Positions 1 through 8,167 of a DNA stretch of 50,758 nucleotides are shown here, one piece after another. The stretch's first letter is position 1. Each line of letters opens with the position of its first letter. Below the pieces are notes generated by a model. It made no database searches. It was not told where the DNA came from and saw only the letters and a list, made by a program, of their open reading frames with translations. This DNA comes from JALQUL01 sp964556425 (lineage in GTDB: Bacteria; Pseudomonadota; Gammaproteobacteria; Burkholderiales; Burkholderiaceae_C): contig CAZKWC010000017.1 of NCBI GenBank assembly GCA_964556425.1, forward strand, positions 1 to 50,758. The letters run 5' to 3'. The position numbers and the translations under genes are program-made.

Positions 1-496
1 GCAAACAACTCATCTATTAAGGTTTGTTGCTTGCTGAGCCTGCTATTCTATACTGAAATAAACTACTTTTGCAATAGTCATTCACTTAATTGTAATTATT
101 TAGCGATTTATTCCTTTAGCGCCCCCAAAAATTTATTTTCAAATCATAGACTTATGATTTTTGTGTTTTTATTTGCTTTTTGGGATGTTGGTGTACTTAA
201 TTGAAGCACTATTCGTCTCTTTTTTAACTTCGGCACACCTTATTTTTTTGATAACTAGCTATTTTTATCGTTTAAATTGTAAAAACTGAATCTAGGCGCG
301 CACTATTCCTGTAGGACTGCTGTTGTAAACATCTATATATATAAGTATGGTTTGTGGGCAAAACTCTCTTGCTTGTTTTAGTCCCTTGAAAAACCGCCAT
401 ATTTGACAAAAAACTAACCGTCACTTTAAAAGGGCCCCTTATTGAAGCAAAAAGGGGCTTTGACATTGAATGAATACGCTGTAGTGAGGGACTTAT
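1..496. other. AT-rich intergenic region at window edge
   Basis: No convincing coding sequence is visible in either direction. A 64-codon open frame on the minus strand has no ribosome binding site and no recognisable protein character. The only structured element is the hairpin at 431-460 beyond the end of mvaB. Confidence 0.6.
431..460 (-). terminator. Probable rho-independent terminator of mvaB
   Basis: Read on the minus strand, about 37 bases past the mvaB stop, the arms GCCCCTT and AAGGGGC pair around an 11-base loop. They are followed by CCTTTTAAAG, a short T-run. The arms are at 434-440 and 452-458. It is the only hairpin in the region and lies in the right place for mvaB. Confidence 0.6.
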
Positions 497-1402
497 TTAA
501 GTTCGTTTGGCCAATAATGCACTAGCGGCTCTGGATTGGGTTTTGCGATTCAGAAATTGACTAATCATTTGACCTGCATCTATTAACTTTTCTAAGTTAA
601 TGCCGGTTTCAATACCCATACCCTCTAACATATACACCACATCTTCTGTCGCTACATTACCGGTTGCCCCTTTTGCATAGGGACAACCGCCTAAACCAGC
701 CACTGATGTATCGAACTGCCAGACACCTAATTGCATGCTGGCCAGTGTGTTGGCTAATGCTTGGCCATAGGTGTCATGAAAATGACCTGATATTTGATCA
801 ATAGAATAATGTTTTAAAGTAGCCTCTATAGCTTTTTGTACTTTATAAGGTGTACCTACACCAATAGTGTCGGCTACCCCTACATGTTCTACGCCTATTT
901 CTTTCATTAATTTGGCTAACATTTCTACACGGGCAGGTGCAATTTCTCCTTCATAAGGGCAGCCTACAGTGCAAGACATTGCTCCTCTAACGCTTATTCC
1001 CGCTTGTTTAGCTGCCTCTACTACTGGTCTGAAGCGTTCTATACTTTCCTCTATAGAACAATTAATGTTTTTTTGACTAAATGCCTCACTGGCAGCACCA
1101 AATACGACGATTTCATCTGGCTGACTTGATAAGGCAGCTTGAAAACCCAGCATATTAGGTGTTAAGACCGAATAACGCACACCCACTTTTCTTTCGATGG
1201 CCGCCATTACCGCACTATTGTCTGCCATTTGAGGCACCCATTTAGGACTGACAAAACTGGTGACCTCAATTTCGGTAAGGCCTGCATCTTGCAACATATG
1301 TACCAAAGCCACTTTTACTTCAGTGGGCACTGCCTGTTTTTCGTTCTGCAAGCCGTCTCTTGGGCCAACATCGACTAGTTTTACTTTAGAGGGATAAGAC
1401 AT
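497..1402 (-). CDS. mvaB: Hydroxymethylglutaryl-CoA lyase
   Basis: Cleaves 3-hydroxy-3-methylglutaryl-CoA to acetoacetate and acetyl-CoA, the last step of leucine degradation. The 301-residue protein has the usual length and a full HMGL-type TIM barrel. Visible are DVGPRDG at residues 11-17 (catalytic Arg15, metal-binding Asp16), HFHDTYG at 207-213 (metal-binding His207 and His209), and the lyase signature GLGGCPYAKGATGN with the catalytic cysteine at position 240. It stands alone on the minus strand with its own terminator. A palindrome 55 bp upstream is nearly identical to the one before mccB, so the two units are probably co-regulated. Isovaleryl-CoA dehydrogenase and methylglutaconyl-CoA hydratase are not in this window. 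Confidence 0.95.
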   Translation of the reverse strand: MSYPSKVKLVDVGPRDGLQNEKQAVPTEVKVALVHMLQDAGLTEIEVTSFVSPKWVPQMADNSAVMAAIERKVGVRYSVLTPNMLGFQAALSSQPDEIVVFGAASEAFSQKNINCSIEESIERFRPVVEAAKQAGISVRGAMSCTVGCPYEGEIAPARVEMLAKLMKEIGVEHVGVADTIGVGTPYKVQKAIEATLKHYSIDQISGHFHDTYGQALANTLASMQLGVWQFDTSVAGLGGCPYAKGATGNVATEDVVYMLEGMGIETGINLEKLIDAGQMISQFLNRKTQSRAASALLAKRT

Positions 1403-1456
1403 ATAGATACTTTCAAGATGGGGCTTTTTACTAATTACATGAATGGGAATATGCTA

Positions 1457-1480
1457 ATTGACGCTTACGTAAACGTCAAT
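1457..1480 (-). promoter_or_regulatory. Probable LiuR-type operator and promoter of mvaB
   Basis: A 24-base palindrome with one mismatch; the half-site is ATTGACGTTTAC. On the minus strand it begins TTGACG, which can serve as a -35 box. It is followed by TAGCAT at 17-base spacing or GCATAT at 19. Long spacers overlapped by a palindrome are typical of MerR-family activators. LiuR, a MerR-family regulator, controls leucine genes in many proteobacteria, so the assignment to LiuR is inference from the neighbouring gene and the copy upstream of mccB. Confidence 0.7.
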
Positions 1481-1769
1481 CACTAGATACAACAATTCTA
1501 ATTTTTTCGATGAATTAGGGATCTTGCTACTTGTATAGCTACTGAACAATCGTTTAGTATTACCAATAGTTCATCTATTTTAAAAATAGAGACTTAGTCA
1601 ATATGAACTAAGCCATTGTAAAAGTCTGTGCAGCTCAGCTCCATAAAAGCCTAGTTCAGCGCTAAAGGCTTGCGTCCATCAAGTTATTAACAAGCTTTGA
1701 TATTAAAAGAGATACCGAGCTTTTTCTTTCTTGAAATTAACCACACTCATTTGAAGATATTGATTTGCC
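1481..1769. other. Intergenic region between divergent mvaB and aruI
   Basis: About 290 bases lie between the mvaB operator and aruI. The stretch holds short imperfect inverted repeats, for example CTATTTT next to AAAATAG near 1575-1590. There is no open reading frame with a ribosome binding site. The aruI promoter should lie here, but I cannot place a convincing -35/-10 pair. Confidence 0.4.
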
Positions 1770-3401
1770 ATGTTGAACTCTATTCTTTCCCACAGCTCAC
1801 TTGTTAATCATCAAAAAACAGCGGGTCAAGCGCTTGTTGCTCTGTTAGCCCAATATGGCGTGCGTACTGTTTTTGGTATTCCTGGAGTACACACCCTAGA
1901 ACTGTACAGAGGTTTACCTGGCTCAGGTATTAGACATGTGTTAACAAGGCACGAACAAGGGGCTGCTTTTATGGCCGATGGCATGGCAAGAAGCACTGGG
2001 CAAGTGGGGGTTTGCTTTTTAATTTCTGGCCCCGGTGTGAGCAATGCCTGTACGGCGATTGGACAAGCCTATTCCGACTCTGTGCCTATGCTGGTAATTT
2101 CGAGTGTGAATCAGGTGGAAACGCTAGGCAAAGGTTGGGGGTTTTTGCATGAATGTAAAAATCAAACTTTGTTAACCCAAGGAATAACAGCATTTTCTGC
2201 AATTGCCATGCACGAAAAAGAAATTCCCGAGTTAATAGCCAAAGCCTTTGATGTTTTTAAAAGCGAAAGGCCAAGACCGGTTCATATCTCTATTCCAATT
2301 GATGTTTTGGCCACTCTAGTTGAGCATGATTGGAGCCAAGACATCCCCACTTATGTAACTGCCCCGATGGCGGCTAAAGTCGATTTAATGGCTGCTTGTG
2401 AGCTGATTCAAAAATCAAAGCAAGTGGTATTGATTGTGGGCGGAGGTGCTAGTTTGGCTGGAGATGCTATTTTAGAATTAGCTCAAAAAACACAAGCCCA
2501 AGTGCTCACTACGGTAGCTGGTAAAGGGATTGTGAATCACGAGTATGCACATCTCAAGGGAAGTATTTTGTGCTTAAGCGCAGGATGGGAAATAGTGGCT
2601 AATGCTGATTTAGTCATTGCAATAGGCACCGAGTTGGCTGAAACCGATTTTTGGCGCGATCGAATTGATATCAATGGCCAATTAATTCGAATTGATATAG
2701 ATGCATCTTGTTTTACTGGTCGTTATGACTGCACCATCGGTTTACATGGTGATGCAAAAGTCACGCTAGAGGCATTAAATACTCTCATTCCAATTACAAG
2801 TGATATTAGAACTTCGAAGTCAGACTCGATACGTTCAGAAATTACCAATAGCTTAGAGCCGCTTCAACAGCAACATCTACAAATTATTGAAACCGTTTTG
2901 AAGGTATTGCCAGCTAATGCGGTGGTGAGCTCTGACATGACGCAGTTAGCCTATAGCGCTAACTATTTAATGCCTATGAAACAAGCAAGGCGCTGGTTAC
3001 ATCCTACTGGTTATGGCACCTTAGGTTTTGCATTGCCCGCTGGTATTGGAGCACAAATTGCCTGTGAGACCGACCCCGTATTAGTTATTGTTGGTGACGG
3101 CGGCATTTTATATACCCTCACTGAATTGGCCACTGCTCACGAGGAAGTAAAAGGCGCTCTCGTTATATTACTTTGGAACAATCAAGCTTTAGGTCAAATT
3201 AGAGATGATATGTTGGCTCGTAATATTGAGCCTATTGGTGTATTGCCCAAAGCACCTCGCTTTGAAGATTTATGTAAAGGCTTTAATTGCCCTTATGCAA
3301 ATGCACAAAACCTTTCTCATTTGCAAGAATTGTTAAAAATTGGCTTTGCAGGCAAAGGGCCTTTTTTAATTGAACTCACGCCCCAAGCTATTAAGGATTA
3401 A
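1770..3401 (+). CDS. aruI: Thiamine-diphosphate 2-ketoarginine decarboxylase (AruI type)
   Basis: Probably decarboxylates 5-guanidino-2-oxopentanoate (2-ketoarginine) to 4-guanidinobutanal, the second step of the arginine transaminase pathway. At 543 residues it has the three-domain layout of acetolactate-synthase-like enzymes. The N-terminal pyrimidine-binding domain carries VFGIPGVHTLELYRG and RHEQGAAFMADG with the activating Glu62. A central domain follows, then a C-terminal diphosphate-binding domain with GDGG at 442-445 and NN at 470-471. The N-terminal wording closely follows Pseudomonas AruI as I remember it. aruH begins three bases after its stop, which supports the substrate. The start has only a weak ribosome binding site. 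An acetolactate-synthase-like paralogue of other specificity is the alternative. Confidence 0.87.
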   Translation: MLNSILSHSSLVNHQKTAGQALVALLAQYGVRTVFGIPGVHTLELYRGLPGSGIRHVLTRHEQGAAFMADGMARSTGQVGVCFLISGPGVSNACTAIGQAYSDSVPMLVISSVNQVETLGKGWGFLHECKNQTLLTQGITAFSAIAMHEKEIPELIAKAFDVFKSERPRPVHISIPIDVLATLVEHDWSQDIPTYVTAPMAAKVDLMAACELIQKSKQVVLIVGGGASLAGDAILELAQKTQAQVLTTVAGKGIVNHEYAHLKGSILCLSAGWEIVANADLVIAIGTELAETDFWRDRIDINGQLIRIDIDASCFTGRYDCTIGLHGDAKVTLEALNTLIPITSDIRTSKSDSIRSEITNSLEPLQQQHLQIIETVLKVLPANAVVSSDMTQLAYSANYLMPMKQARRWLHPTGYGTLGFALPAGIGAQIACETDPVLVIVGDGGILYTLTELATAHEEVKGALVILLWNNQALGQIRDDMLARNIEPIGVLPKAPRFEDLCKGFNCPYANAQNLSHLQELLKIGFAGKGPFLIELTPQAIKD

Positions 3402-3404
3402 CTA

Positions 3405-4586
3405 ATGCGCTATTCTGATTTAACCACTCGTATTGCAGGAGAAGGTTCTGCTGCTTGGGACTTGCATTTTGAAGCGATGCAACGCAAAAATAATGGCGAA
3501 GCGATTACTGTTTTATCGGTGGGTGACCCTGATTTTTTTACCCCTACACCCATTGTAGAAGCTGCTATTGAAAGCCTGCGTGCAGGAGACACTCATTATG
3601 CAGCCATATTGGGTATTTCTAGGCTTAGACAAGCCATTGCTAAACGTTTTAGCCAAGAAAGCGGTATAGCAACCCAAGAAAACCAAATTGCGGTTTTAGC
3701 AGGAGGACAGTGTGCATTATTTGGTGTAGTGCATTGTGTACTTAATCCACTTGATGAAGTGATTGTGATAGATCCCACCTATGTGACCTACGAAGGTGTG
3801 TTCGGAGCCTGTGGCGCACAAATGGTAAAAGTGCCAGCTAAAGTTGAAAATGATTTTGTAGTACAAGCGGCCGATATAGCCACTGCTATTACCCCAAAAA
3901 CCAAAGCCATTCTAATTAATTCGCCGCAAAATCCTACCGGTGCAGTAATTCCAAGAGACACCTGGCTAGCGATTGCTCAATTATGTTGTGAGCATGATTT
4001 ATGGTTGATTTCTGATGAAGTTTATAGCAGTTTGGTATACGAGGGTGAGCATATTCATCCAGCCACACTACCCGGTATGGCGCAAAGAACAGCCACCATT
4101 AATAGTCTGTCTAAATCACATGCCATGACAGGTTGGCGTTTAGGTTGGGTAGTAGGCCCAACTGAACTAATGACTCATCTGGAAAACCTAGGCTTAAGCA
4201 TGCTTTATGGTTGCCCTGAGTTTATTCAAAAGGCCGCTTGTGTGGCACTTGAATCTGACCTGAGTGAAACCATTGAAATGCGTCAGCAATATAAGCTTCG
4301 CAGCCAATCGGTTACACATGCTTTAGCTGATGCGGTGGGAGCCATTGTTTTTAAACCCAAAGCAGGTATGTTTGTGATGTTGGATATTAGACCCACAGGT
4401 CTGAATGCCCATCAATTTGCTAGACGTTTATTAGATGAGTGGGGAGTTTCGGTATTAGTTGGTGACGCATTTGGTCGTCAAACTGAAGGCTTTGTGAGAA
4501 TTGGTTTGGTAGAACCTGTACCTGTGTTATTAGACGCCTGCGAAAAAATAAAGCAGTTGACCAAAGCTCTTAGTCGTGAAAAATAA
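3405..4586 (+). CDS. aruH: Arginine-pyruvate transaminase
   Basis: Transfers the alpha-amino group of L-arginine to pyruvate, giving 2-ketoarginine and alanine, the first step of the arginine transaminase pathway. This is a fold-type I PLP aminotransferase of 393 residues. It has NSPQNPTGA at 172-180, the PLP-contacting Asp204 in ISDEVY, and the Schiff-base Lys237 in NSLSKSHAMTGWR. The whole sequence tracks P. aeruginosa AruH closely from MRYSD onward. An AAGGA motif inside the end of aruI lies just before the ATG, so the two genes are likely translationally coupled. The order aruI-aruH is the reverse of the pseudomonad aruHI. Guanidinobutanal dehydrogenase and guanidinobutyrase, the next enzymes, are absent from the window. 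Confidence 0.94.
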   Translation: MRYSDLTTRIAGEGSAAWDLHFEAMQRKNNGEAITVLSVGDPDFFTPTPIVEAAIESLRAGDTHYAAILGISRLRQAIAKRFSQESGIATQENQIAVLAGGQCALFGVVHCVLNPLDEVIVIDPTYVTYEGVFGACGAQMVKVPAKVENDFVVQAADIATAITPKTKAILINSPQNPTGAVIPRDTWLAIAQLCCEHDLWLISDEVYSSLVYEGEHIHPATLPGMAQRTATINSLSKSHAMTGWRLGWVVGPTELMTHLENLGLSMLYGCPEFIQKAACVALESDLSETIEMRQQYKLRSQSVTHALADAVGAIVFKPKAGMFVMLDIRPTGLNAHQFARRLLDEWGVSVLVGDAFGRQTEGFVRIGLVEPVPVLLDACEKIKQLTKALSREK

Positions 4587-4597
4587 AATTTGAAATA

Positions 4598-4636
4598 ATT
4601 GTGTGTGGCTGGCTTTTGAAGTGAGCCTCGCACAAT
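4598..4636. terminator. Hairpin between convergent aruH and ABC permease
   Basis: Arms ATTGTGT (4598-4604) and GCACAAT (4630-4636) enclose a second pairing of GGCT with AGCC. It lies in the 53-base gap between two converging genes, where a bidirectional terminator is expected. There is no strong T-run on either side, so the call is tentative. Confidence 0.4.
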
Positions 4637-4639
4637 AGA

Positions 4640-5347
4640 TTAACTCATACTAGCTTGTGTTCTATTGGGTACTTTTTTCTCAAGCATAGAAAATAGTTTT
4701 TCTATGATCCAAGCCAACACCATATACACAAGGGCTACTGTAATGAGCGGTTCATAGGTAATAAGGGTTTGCGCTCGAACAAAATTAGCACTACCTAATA
4801 AATCAGTTACCGCTACTGTCGAAGCTAATGCAGTGGACTTTAATAACAATACAGTTTCACCAGCTAAGGTAGGAAGCATTAAATGAATTGCTCTTGGAAA
4901 CCAAATGCGCCGCATCACAATGAGCTTAGACATACCCAGCGCCCTCGCTGCCTCTAACTCACCTCTAGGTACCGCTTTTAAACCAGAGCGAATCACCTCT
5001 CCAACATAAGCTCCGACACTTAAAATAAGAGCTAAAGCAATATACCAAAAACCTTCACGTAAATATTGCCACATCCAACTCTCTTGCAAAAGAGGCCACT
5101 CTGAAAACCAACTACCCAAGCCATAATACAAAATAAAAATTTGTACCAGTAGTGGTGTACCTCTAATAAGTTGGGTAAAACAAAGCGCTGGCCAAGCTAT
5201 CCATTTCACTTTTGACAGTCTTGCAAATCCAACTGCAGCCGCTAATAAAAACCCAAAAAATGCACTAATCAATAAGAGTTGAATCGTAACTGAAATTCCC
5301 TCTATGAATAATTCGCTGTATTCTAATACCCATTCAAAATTCAACAT
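4640..5347 (-). CDS. Polar amino-acid ABC transporter permease (HisM type)
   Basis: An inner-membrane subunit of an importer for basic amino acids, 235 residues long with about five hydrophobic segments. It has the FTQLIRGTPLLVQIFILYYG region typical of HisM/ArtM proteins and the EAA loop (EVIRSGLKAVPRGELEAARALG) that docks to the ATPase. It is the last gene of the minus-strand transporter block, 21 bases after the other permease; AGGG precedes its ATG. HisM/HisQ-type permeases work as a heterodimer. Given aruIH next door, arginine or a related guanidino compound is the likely substrate, but that is inferred from context. Confidence 0.88.
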   Translation of the reverse strand: MLNFEWVLEYSELFIEGISVTIQLLLISAFFGFLLAAAVGFARLSKVKWIAWPALCFTQLIRGTPLLVQIFILYYGLGSWFSEWPLLQESWMWQYLREGFWYIALALILSVGAYVGEVIRSGLKAVPRGELEAARALGMSKLIVMRRIWFPRAIHLMLPTLAGETVLLLKSTALASTVAVTDLLGSANFVRAQTLITYEPLITVALVYMVLAWIIEKLFSMLEKKVPNRTQASMS

Positions 5348-5368
5348 TTTTTATTAGCCCTGCATGAA

Positions 5369-6100
5369 TTAGTTAGATGAACTTGAAGGTAACCAACGAG
5401 ATAATTTATTTTCAAACCACTTCAATAACAAAGATGATAGAAGTGTAAAAATAAGATATATAGCCCCAGCTAAGACATAAAACACAAAATAATGTTTAGT
5501 AGTGCCAGCTGCTTGCTTGGCAGTAAATAATAGTTCGCTATAACCCACCACACTAATAAGAGCGCTGTCTTTAATAAGAATAAGCCACAAATTAGACAAG
5601 CCTCCAATAGCATAGGGCATCATGGCGGGCAAAATAATTCTTCGAGTGTACAAATGAGCAGGCATTGCCAATGCTCTAGCAGCTTCAATTTGGCCAAAGG
5701 GGACTGCTAAGATAGCACCACGTAATATTTCCGCAATATAAGCTCCTTGGACAATACCCAAAACAACTACGGCAACCGCAAAACCATTGATTTCGAGGTT
5801 TTCATATCCTAGGCCTTGGGCTATTTGATTGATTAAATCGGAGCCCGCGTAATACAACAAAAGAATGAGTAATAACTCAGGCACCGAGCGACAAATAGTG
5901 GTGTAGCTATTGGCAATACCTTGCCCTACTGCCCCCGCTTTTAATTTCACTAATGCGACCGCTAAACCAATTACTAAACCGATTAAAAAAGCACCTACTG
6001 AAATCTGTAAGGTAACCACAGCACCTTGCATTAAAGCTGGCATCCACTCGATGGCACTGTTGAGCCAAACATTATTTTCAAACATAGGTACTTGACTCAT
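5369..6100 (-). CDS. Polar amino-acid ABC transporter permease (HisQ type)
   Basis: Second membrane subunit of the basic amino-acid importer, 243 residues from the chosen ATG. It has five or so membrane spans, the RSVPELLLILLLYY segment, and an EAA loop (EILRGAILAVPFGQIEAARALAMP). The reading frame could begin two codons earlier at a TTG. The ATG at 6100 is preferred because it overlaps the stop of the binding-protein gene as TAATG, a classic arrangement for translational coupling. No independent Shine-Dalgarno sequence is evident, which also fits coupling. It is transcribed together with the binding protein upstream and the HisM-type permease downstream. Confidence 0.88.
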   Translation of the reverse strand: MSQVPMFENNVWLNSAIEWMPALMQGAVVTLQISVGAFLIGLVIGLAVALVKLKAGAVGQGIANSYTTICRSVPELLLILLLYYAGSDLINQIAQGLGYENLEINGFAVAVVVLGIVQGAYIAEILRGAILAVPFGQIEAARALAMPAHLYTRRIILPAMMPYAIGGLSNLWLILIKDSALISVVGYSELLFTAKQAAGTTKHYFVFYVLAGAIYLIFTLLSSLLLKWFENKLSRWLPSSSSN

Positions 6101-6900
6101 TAACAATATTTATAAGAAGCTGCACAAGCGGTTAAATCAAAATCAAAATATTTGGCCTGAATGGCTTTAAATTCTCCCGAACTATTGACCAACCGAATCG
6201 CATCATCAATTTTTTTCTTTAGATCGGCATCTTGTTTACGCAATCCCGCTCCTATACCAGGTCCAAAAATAGCGTCTCTTGGTGCATAACCTTTTTTCTC
6301 TATTTTGCTACCTGCTTGTGTTTTTAAATACTCATAAACACCGGTTTCATCTGCTAACTGCAAATGAATTCTGCCAGCTGATAGGTCAGCATTGACTTCA
6401 TCTTGAGTGTTATAAATTTTAATTTTTGAAGTACTAGCATAATATTTTTTTAGGAAATCTGCATTAGGTGTGGAGATTTGAACACCTATGGTTTTACCCT
6501 TCAAATCGTTAGGTTGAGTCCCTCTGAGTTCCAGTTTTTTAGCCCCCAAAAATACAATGTGTGTGTAGTAATAGGGTATAGAAAAAGCAATGGTTTTTTC
6601 ACGCTCTTTCGTAATACTCATTGAGTTGAAAATAACATCAATTTTTCTAGTAGTGAGGGCAGGAATAATACCGTCCCAAGCAGTTTCTACCATCGTACAT
6701 TTCGCATTAATTTTTTGACAGATGGAGTTGATCAAGTCCACCTCAAAGCCAGTCCACTGGCCATTGGAAGCCTTCACGGTAAATGGTGGATAAGGCTCAG
6801 CAGCAATACCGATTTTTAAATTCAATGTTTGTGCCGATGCATAGCTGGCCGCTGAACATACCAATAAAACGCTTGCTTTTAAAATAGACTTCAATAACAT
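6100..6900 (-). CDS. Periplasmic basic-amino-acid binding protein 1
   Basis: Solute receptor of the HisJ/ArgT/ArtJ family (SBP_bac_3), exported to the periplasm. The signal peptide ends near ASA-QT. The mature part has IGIAAEPYPPFTVK, the Cys pair in ICQKINAKC that corresponds to the HisJ disulfide, and WDGIIPALTTRKIDVIFNSM in the ligand cleft. The open frame extends to a TTG at 6912, but GAGGAA sits directly before the ATG at 6900. That ATG is therefore the start, giving 266 residues. It is a close paralogue of the protein encoded at 7381-8157 but carries an extra C-terminal CAASYKYC with two more cysteines. Which receptor binds which amino acid cannot be told from sequence. Confidence 0.9.
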   Translation of the reverse strand: MLLKSILKASVLLVCSAASYASAQTLNLKIGIAAEPYPPFTVKASNGQWTGFEVDLINSICQKINAKCTMVETAWDGIIPALTTRKIDVIFNSMSITKEREKTIAFSIPYYYTHIVFLGAKKLELRGTQPNDLKGKTIGVQISTPNADFLKKYYASTSKIKIYNTQDEVNADLSAGRIHLQLADETGVYEYLKTQAGSKIEKKGYAPRDAIFGPGIGAGLRKQDADLKKKIDDAIRLVNSSGEFKAIQAKYFDFDLTACAASYKYC

Positions 6901-6924
6901 AATTTTCCTCAATTGGATGAGTCA

Positions 6925-6979
6925 TTAAATGACAAAATGAATATACGCTCGCATTTAATCTTATGTTATTTATGATCGA
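6925..6979. repeat. 55-bp direct duplicate, left copy, flanking an assembly gap
   Basis: These 55 bases are repeated exactly at 7080-7134 on the other side of the N-run. An exact repeat abutting both edges of a fixed-length gap is the signature of two contigs whose ends overlap by an assembler word length and were not merged. Confidence 0.9.
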
Positions 6980-7079
6980 NNNNNNNNNNNNNNNNNNNNN
7001 NNNNNNNNNNNNNNNNNNNNNNNNNNNNNNNNNNNNNNNNNNNNNNNNNNNNNNNNNNNNNNNNNNNNNNNNNNNNNNN
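6980..7079. other. Assembly gap of 100 N (probably an unmerged overlap)
   Basis: Exactly 100 N bases, flanked by the identical 55-bp copies. The true distance is probably 155 bases shorter than drawn. That would leave about 325 bases between the two binding-protein genes. Confidence 0.9.
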
Positions 7080-7134
7080 TTAAATGACAAAATGAATATA
7101 CGCTCGCATTTAATCTTATGTTATTTATGATCGA
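7080..7134. repeat. 55-bp direct duplicate, right copy
   Basis: Exact copy of 6925-6979; see that entry. Not a biological repeat in my reading. Confidence 0.9.
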
Positions 7135-7322
7135 TAATTTCAATATTAGTAACAACCAGTACTATCTAATTACCAACTAGTTCATTTTTTATCTAACTTT
7201 AGACAAATACATATGAACAACTAAGTCGCTGAACTCTTTACTACAAGCGAATACCGGCGTTATTCAATTCAGCACTTAGCTCCCCTGTTCCTCTGTTCAT
7301 TAATAAGATAGAGTGATCCACT
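7135..7322. other. Intergenic region upstream of binding protein 1
   Basis: With the gap and its duplicates, 480 bases separate the two binding-protein genes. This part has no plausible gene. It may hold an internal promoter for the binding protein 1 and permease genes, but I cannot define one. Confidence 0.4.
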
Positions 7323-7379
7323 TAAGCAAGTTGTAGCAAAACTTTTAAGCGCACGCCCTTTAAGTTTTGCTATTGCTTA
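7323..7379 (-). terminator. Long stem-loop after binding protein 2 (attenuator or mRNA stabiliser)
   Basis: Starting one base past the binding-protein 2 stop, a two-part hairpin can form. The outer arms are TAAGCAA (7323-7329) and TTGCTTA (7373-7379). The inner perfect 10-bp arms are AGCAAAACTT (7335-7344) and AAGTTTTGCT (7362-7371). No T-run follows, so it is more likely an attenuating or RNase-blocking structure than a full terminator. Hairpins after binding-protein genes commonly set receptor-to-permease stoichiometry. Confidence 0.6.
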
Positions 7380-7380
7380 T

Positions 7381-8157
7381 TTAACGAGCAGTTAAATCGA
7401 AATCAAAATATTTGGCTTGAATCGTTTTGAATTCACCTGAACTGTTTAATGCCTTAATCGCTTCATCCATTTTTTTCTTTAAATCGGCATCTTGTTTACG
7501 TAAACCTGCACCAATTCCAGTACCAAAAATTGGATCTTTTGGAGCCAAACCTTTTTTCTCGATTTTGCTACCTGCTGGTGATTTTAAATAATCATAGACA
7601 CCTGTTTCATCGGCCAATTGCAAATCAATACGGCCTGCAGTGAGGTCAGCATTGACTTCATCTTGGGTGTTATAGATTTTAATTTTGGCGGTTTTAGAAT
7701 AATATTTTTTTAAGAAATCAGCGTTCGGTGTAGAGGTTTGTGTGCCAATGGTTTTACCCTTTAAATCCTCTGGCTTAATACCTGCCACTTTTAAGCTTTT
7801 ACCACCTAAAAATACCACTGGGGTATAGTAATAAGGAGCAGAGAAAGCAATGGTTTTTTCGCGCTCGGGGGTAATGCTCATTGAGTTAAAAATCACATCG
7901 ATTTTTTTACTAGTGAGTGCTGGAATAATGCCATCCCAAGATGTCTCAACAATCGTACATTTAGCTGCAATTTTTTTGCAAATCGCATTGACCAAATCAA
8001 CTTCAAAACCGGTCCACTGCCCGCTCGCTGATTTAACGGTAAATGGTGGATACGGTTCGGCGGCCACACCAATTTTTAGGTTCATTGATTGTGCGTTGAC
8101 TTGACTAGCCAATAAGCAAGCGGCTAAGACTGATACCTTGAAAATAGATTGAATCAT
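7381..8157 (-). CDS. Periplasmic basic-amino-acid binding protein 2
   Basis: HisJ/ArgT-family solute receptor of 258 residues with a signal peptide ending near VNA-QS. It has IGVAAEPYPPFTVK, the disulfide pair in ICKKIAAKC and WDGIIPALTSKKIDVIFNSM. The open frame runs 27 codons further upstream, but TAGGAG lies just before the ATG at 8157 and that start puts the signal peptide at the N-terminus. The start lies 10 bases past the ATPase stop, so it is co-transcribed with the ATPase. It is highly similar to the product of 6100-6900 along its length, indicating tandem duplication. It lacks the cysteine-containing tail of that copy. Confidence 0.92.
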   Translation of the reverse strand: MIQSIFKVSVLAACLLASQVNAQSMNLKIGVAAEPYPPFTVKSASGQWTGFEVDLVNAICKKIAAKCTIVETSWDGIIPALTSKKIDVIFNSMSITPEREKTIAFSAPYYYTPVVFLGGKSLKVAGIKPEDLKGKTIGTQTSTPNADFLKKYYSKTAKIKIYNTQDEVNADLTAGRIDLQLADETGVYDYLKSPAGSKIEKKGLAPKDPIFGTGIGAGLRKQDADLKKKMDEAIKALNSSGEFKTIQAKYFDFDLTAR

Positions 8158-8167
8158 AACAATACTC

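Noticed and set aside
272..466. 64-codon open frame on the minus strand
   Set aside because: No ribosome binding site, unlikely amino-acid composition, and it overlaps the mvaB terminator hairpin.
6925..7134. 55-bp direct repeat as a transposon or attachment-site signature
   Set aside because: The same 55-bp length recurs at the second gap in unrelated coding sequence, so it reflects assembler word size, not a mobile element.
6797..7155. Open frames running through the first N-run
   Set aside because: They exist only because N codons are read as X; the flanks are duplicated non-coding sequence.
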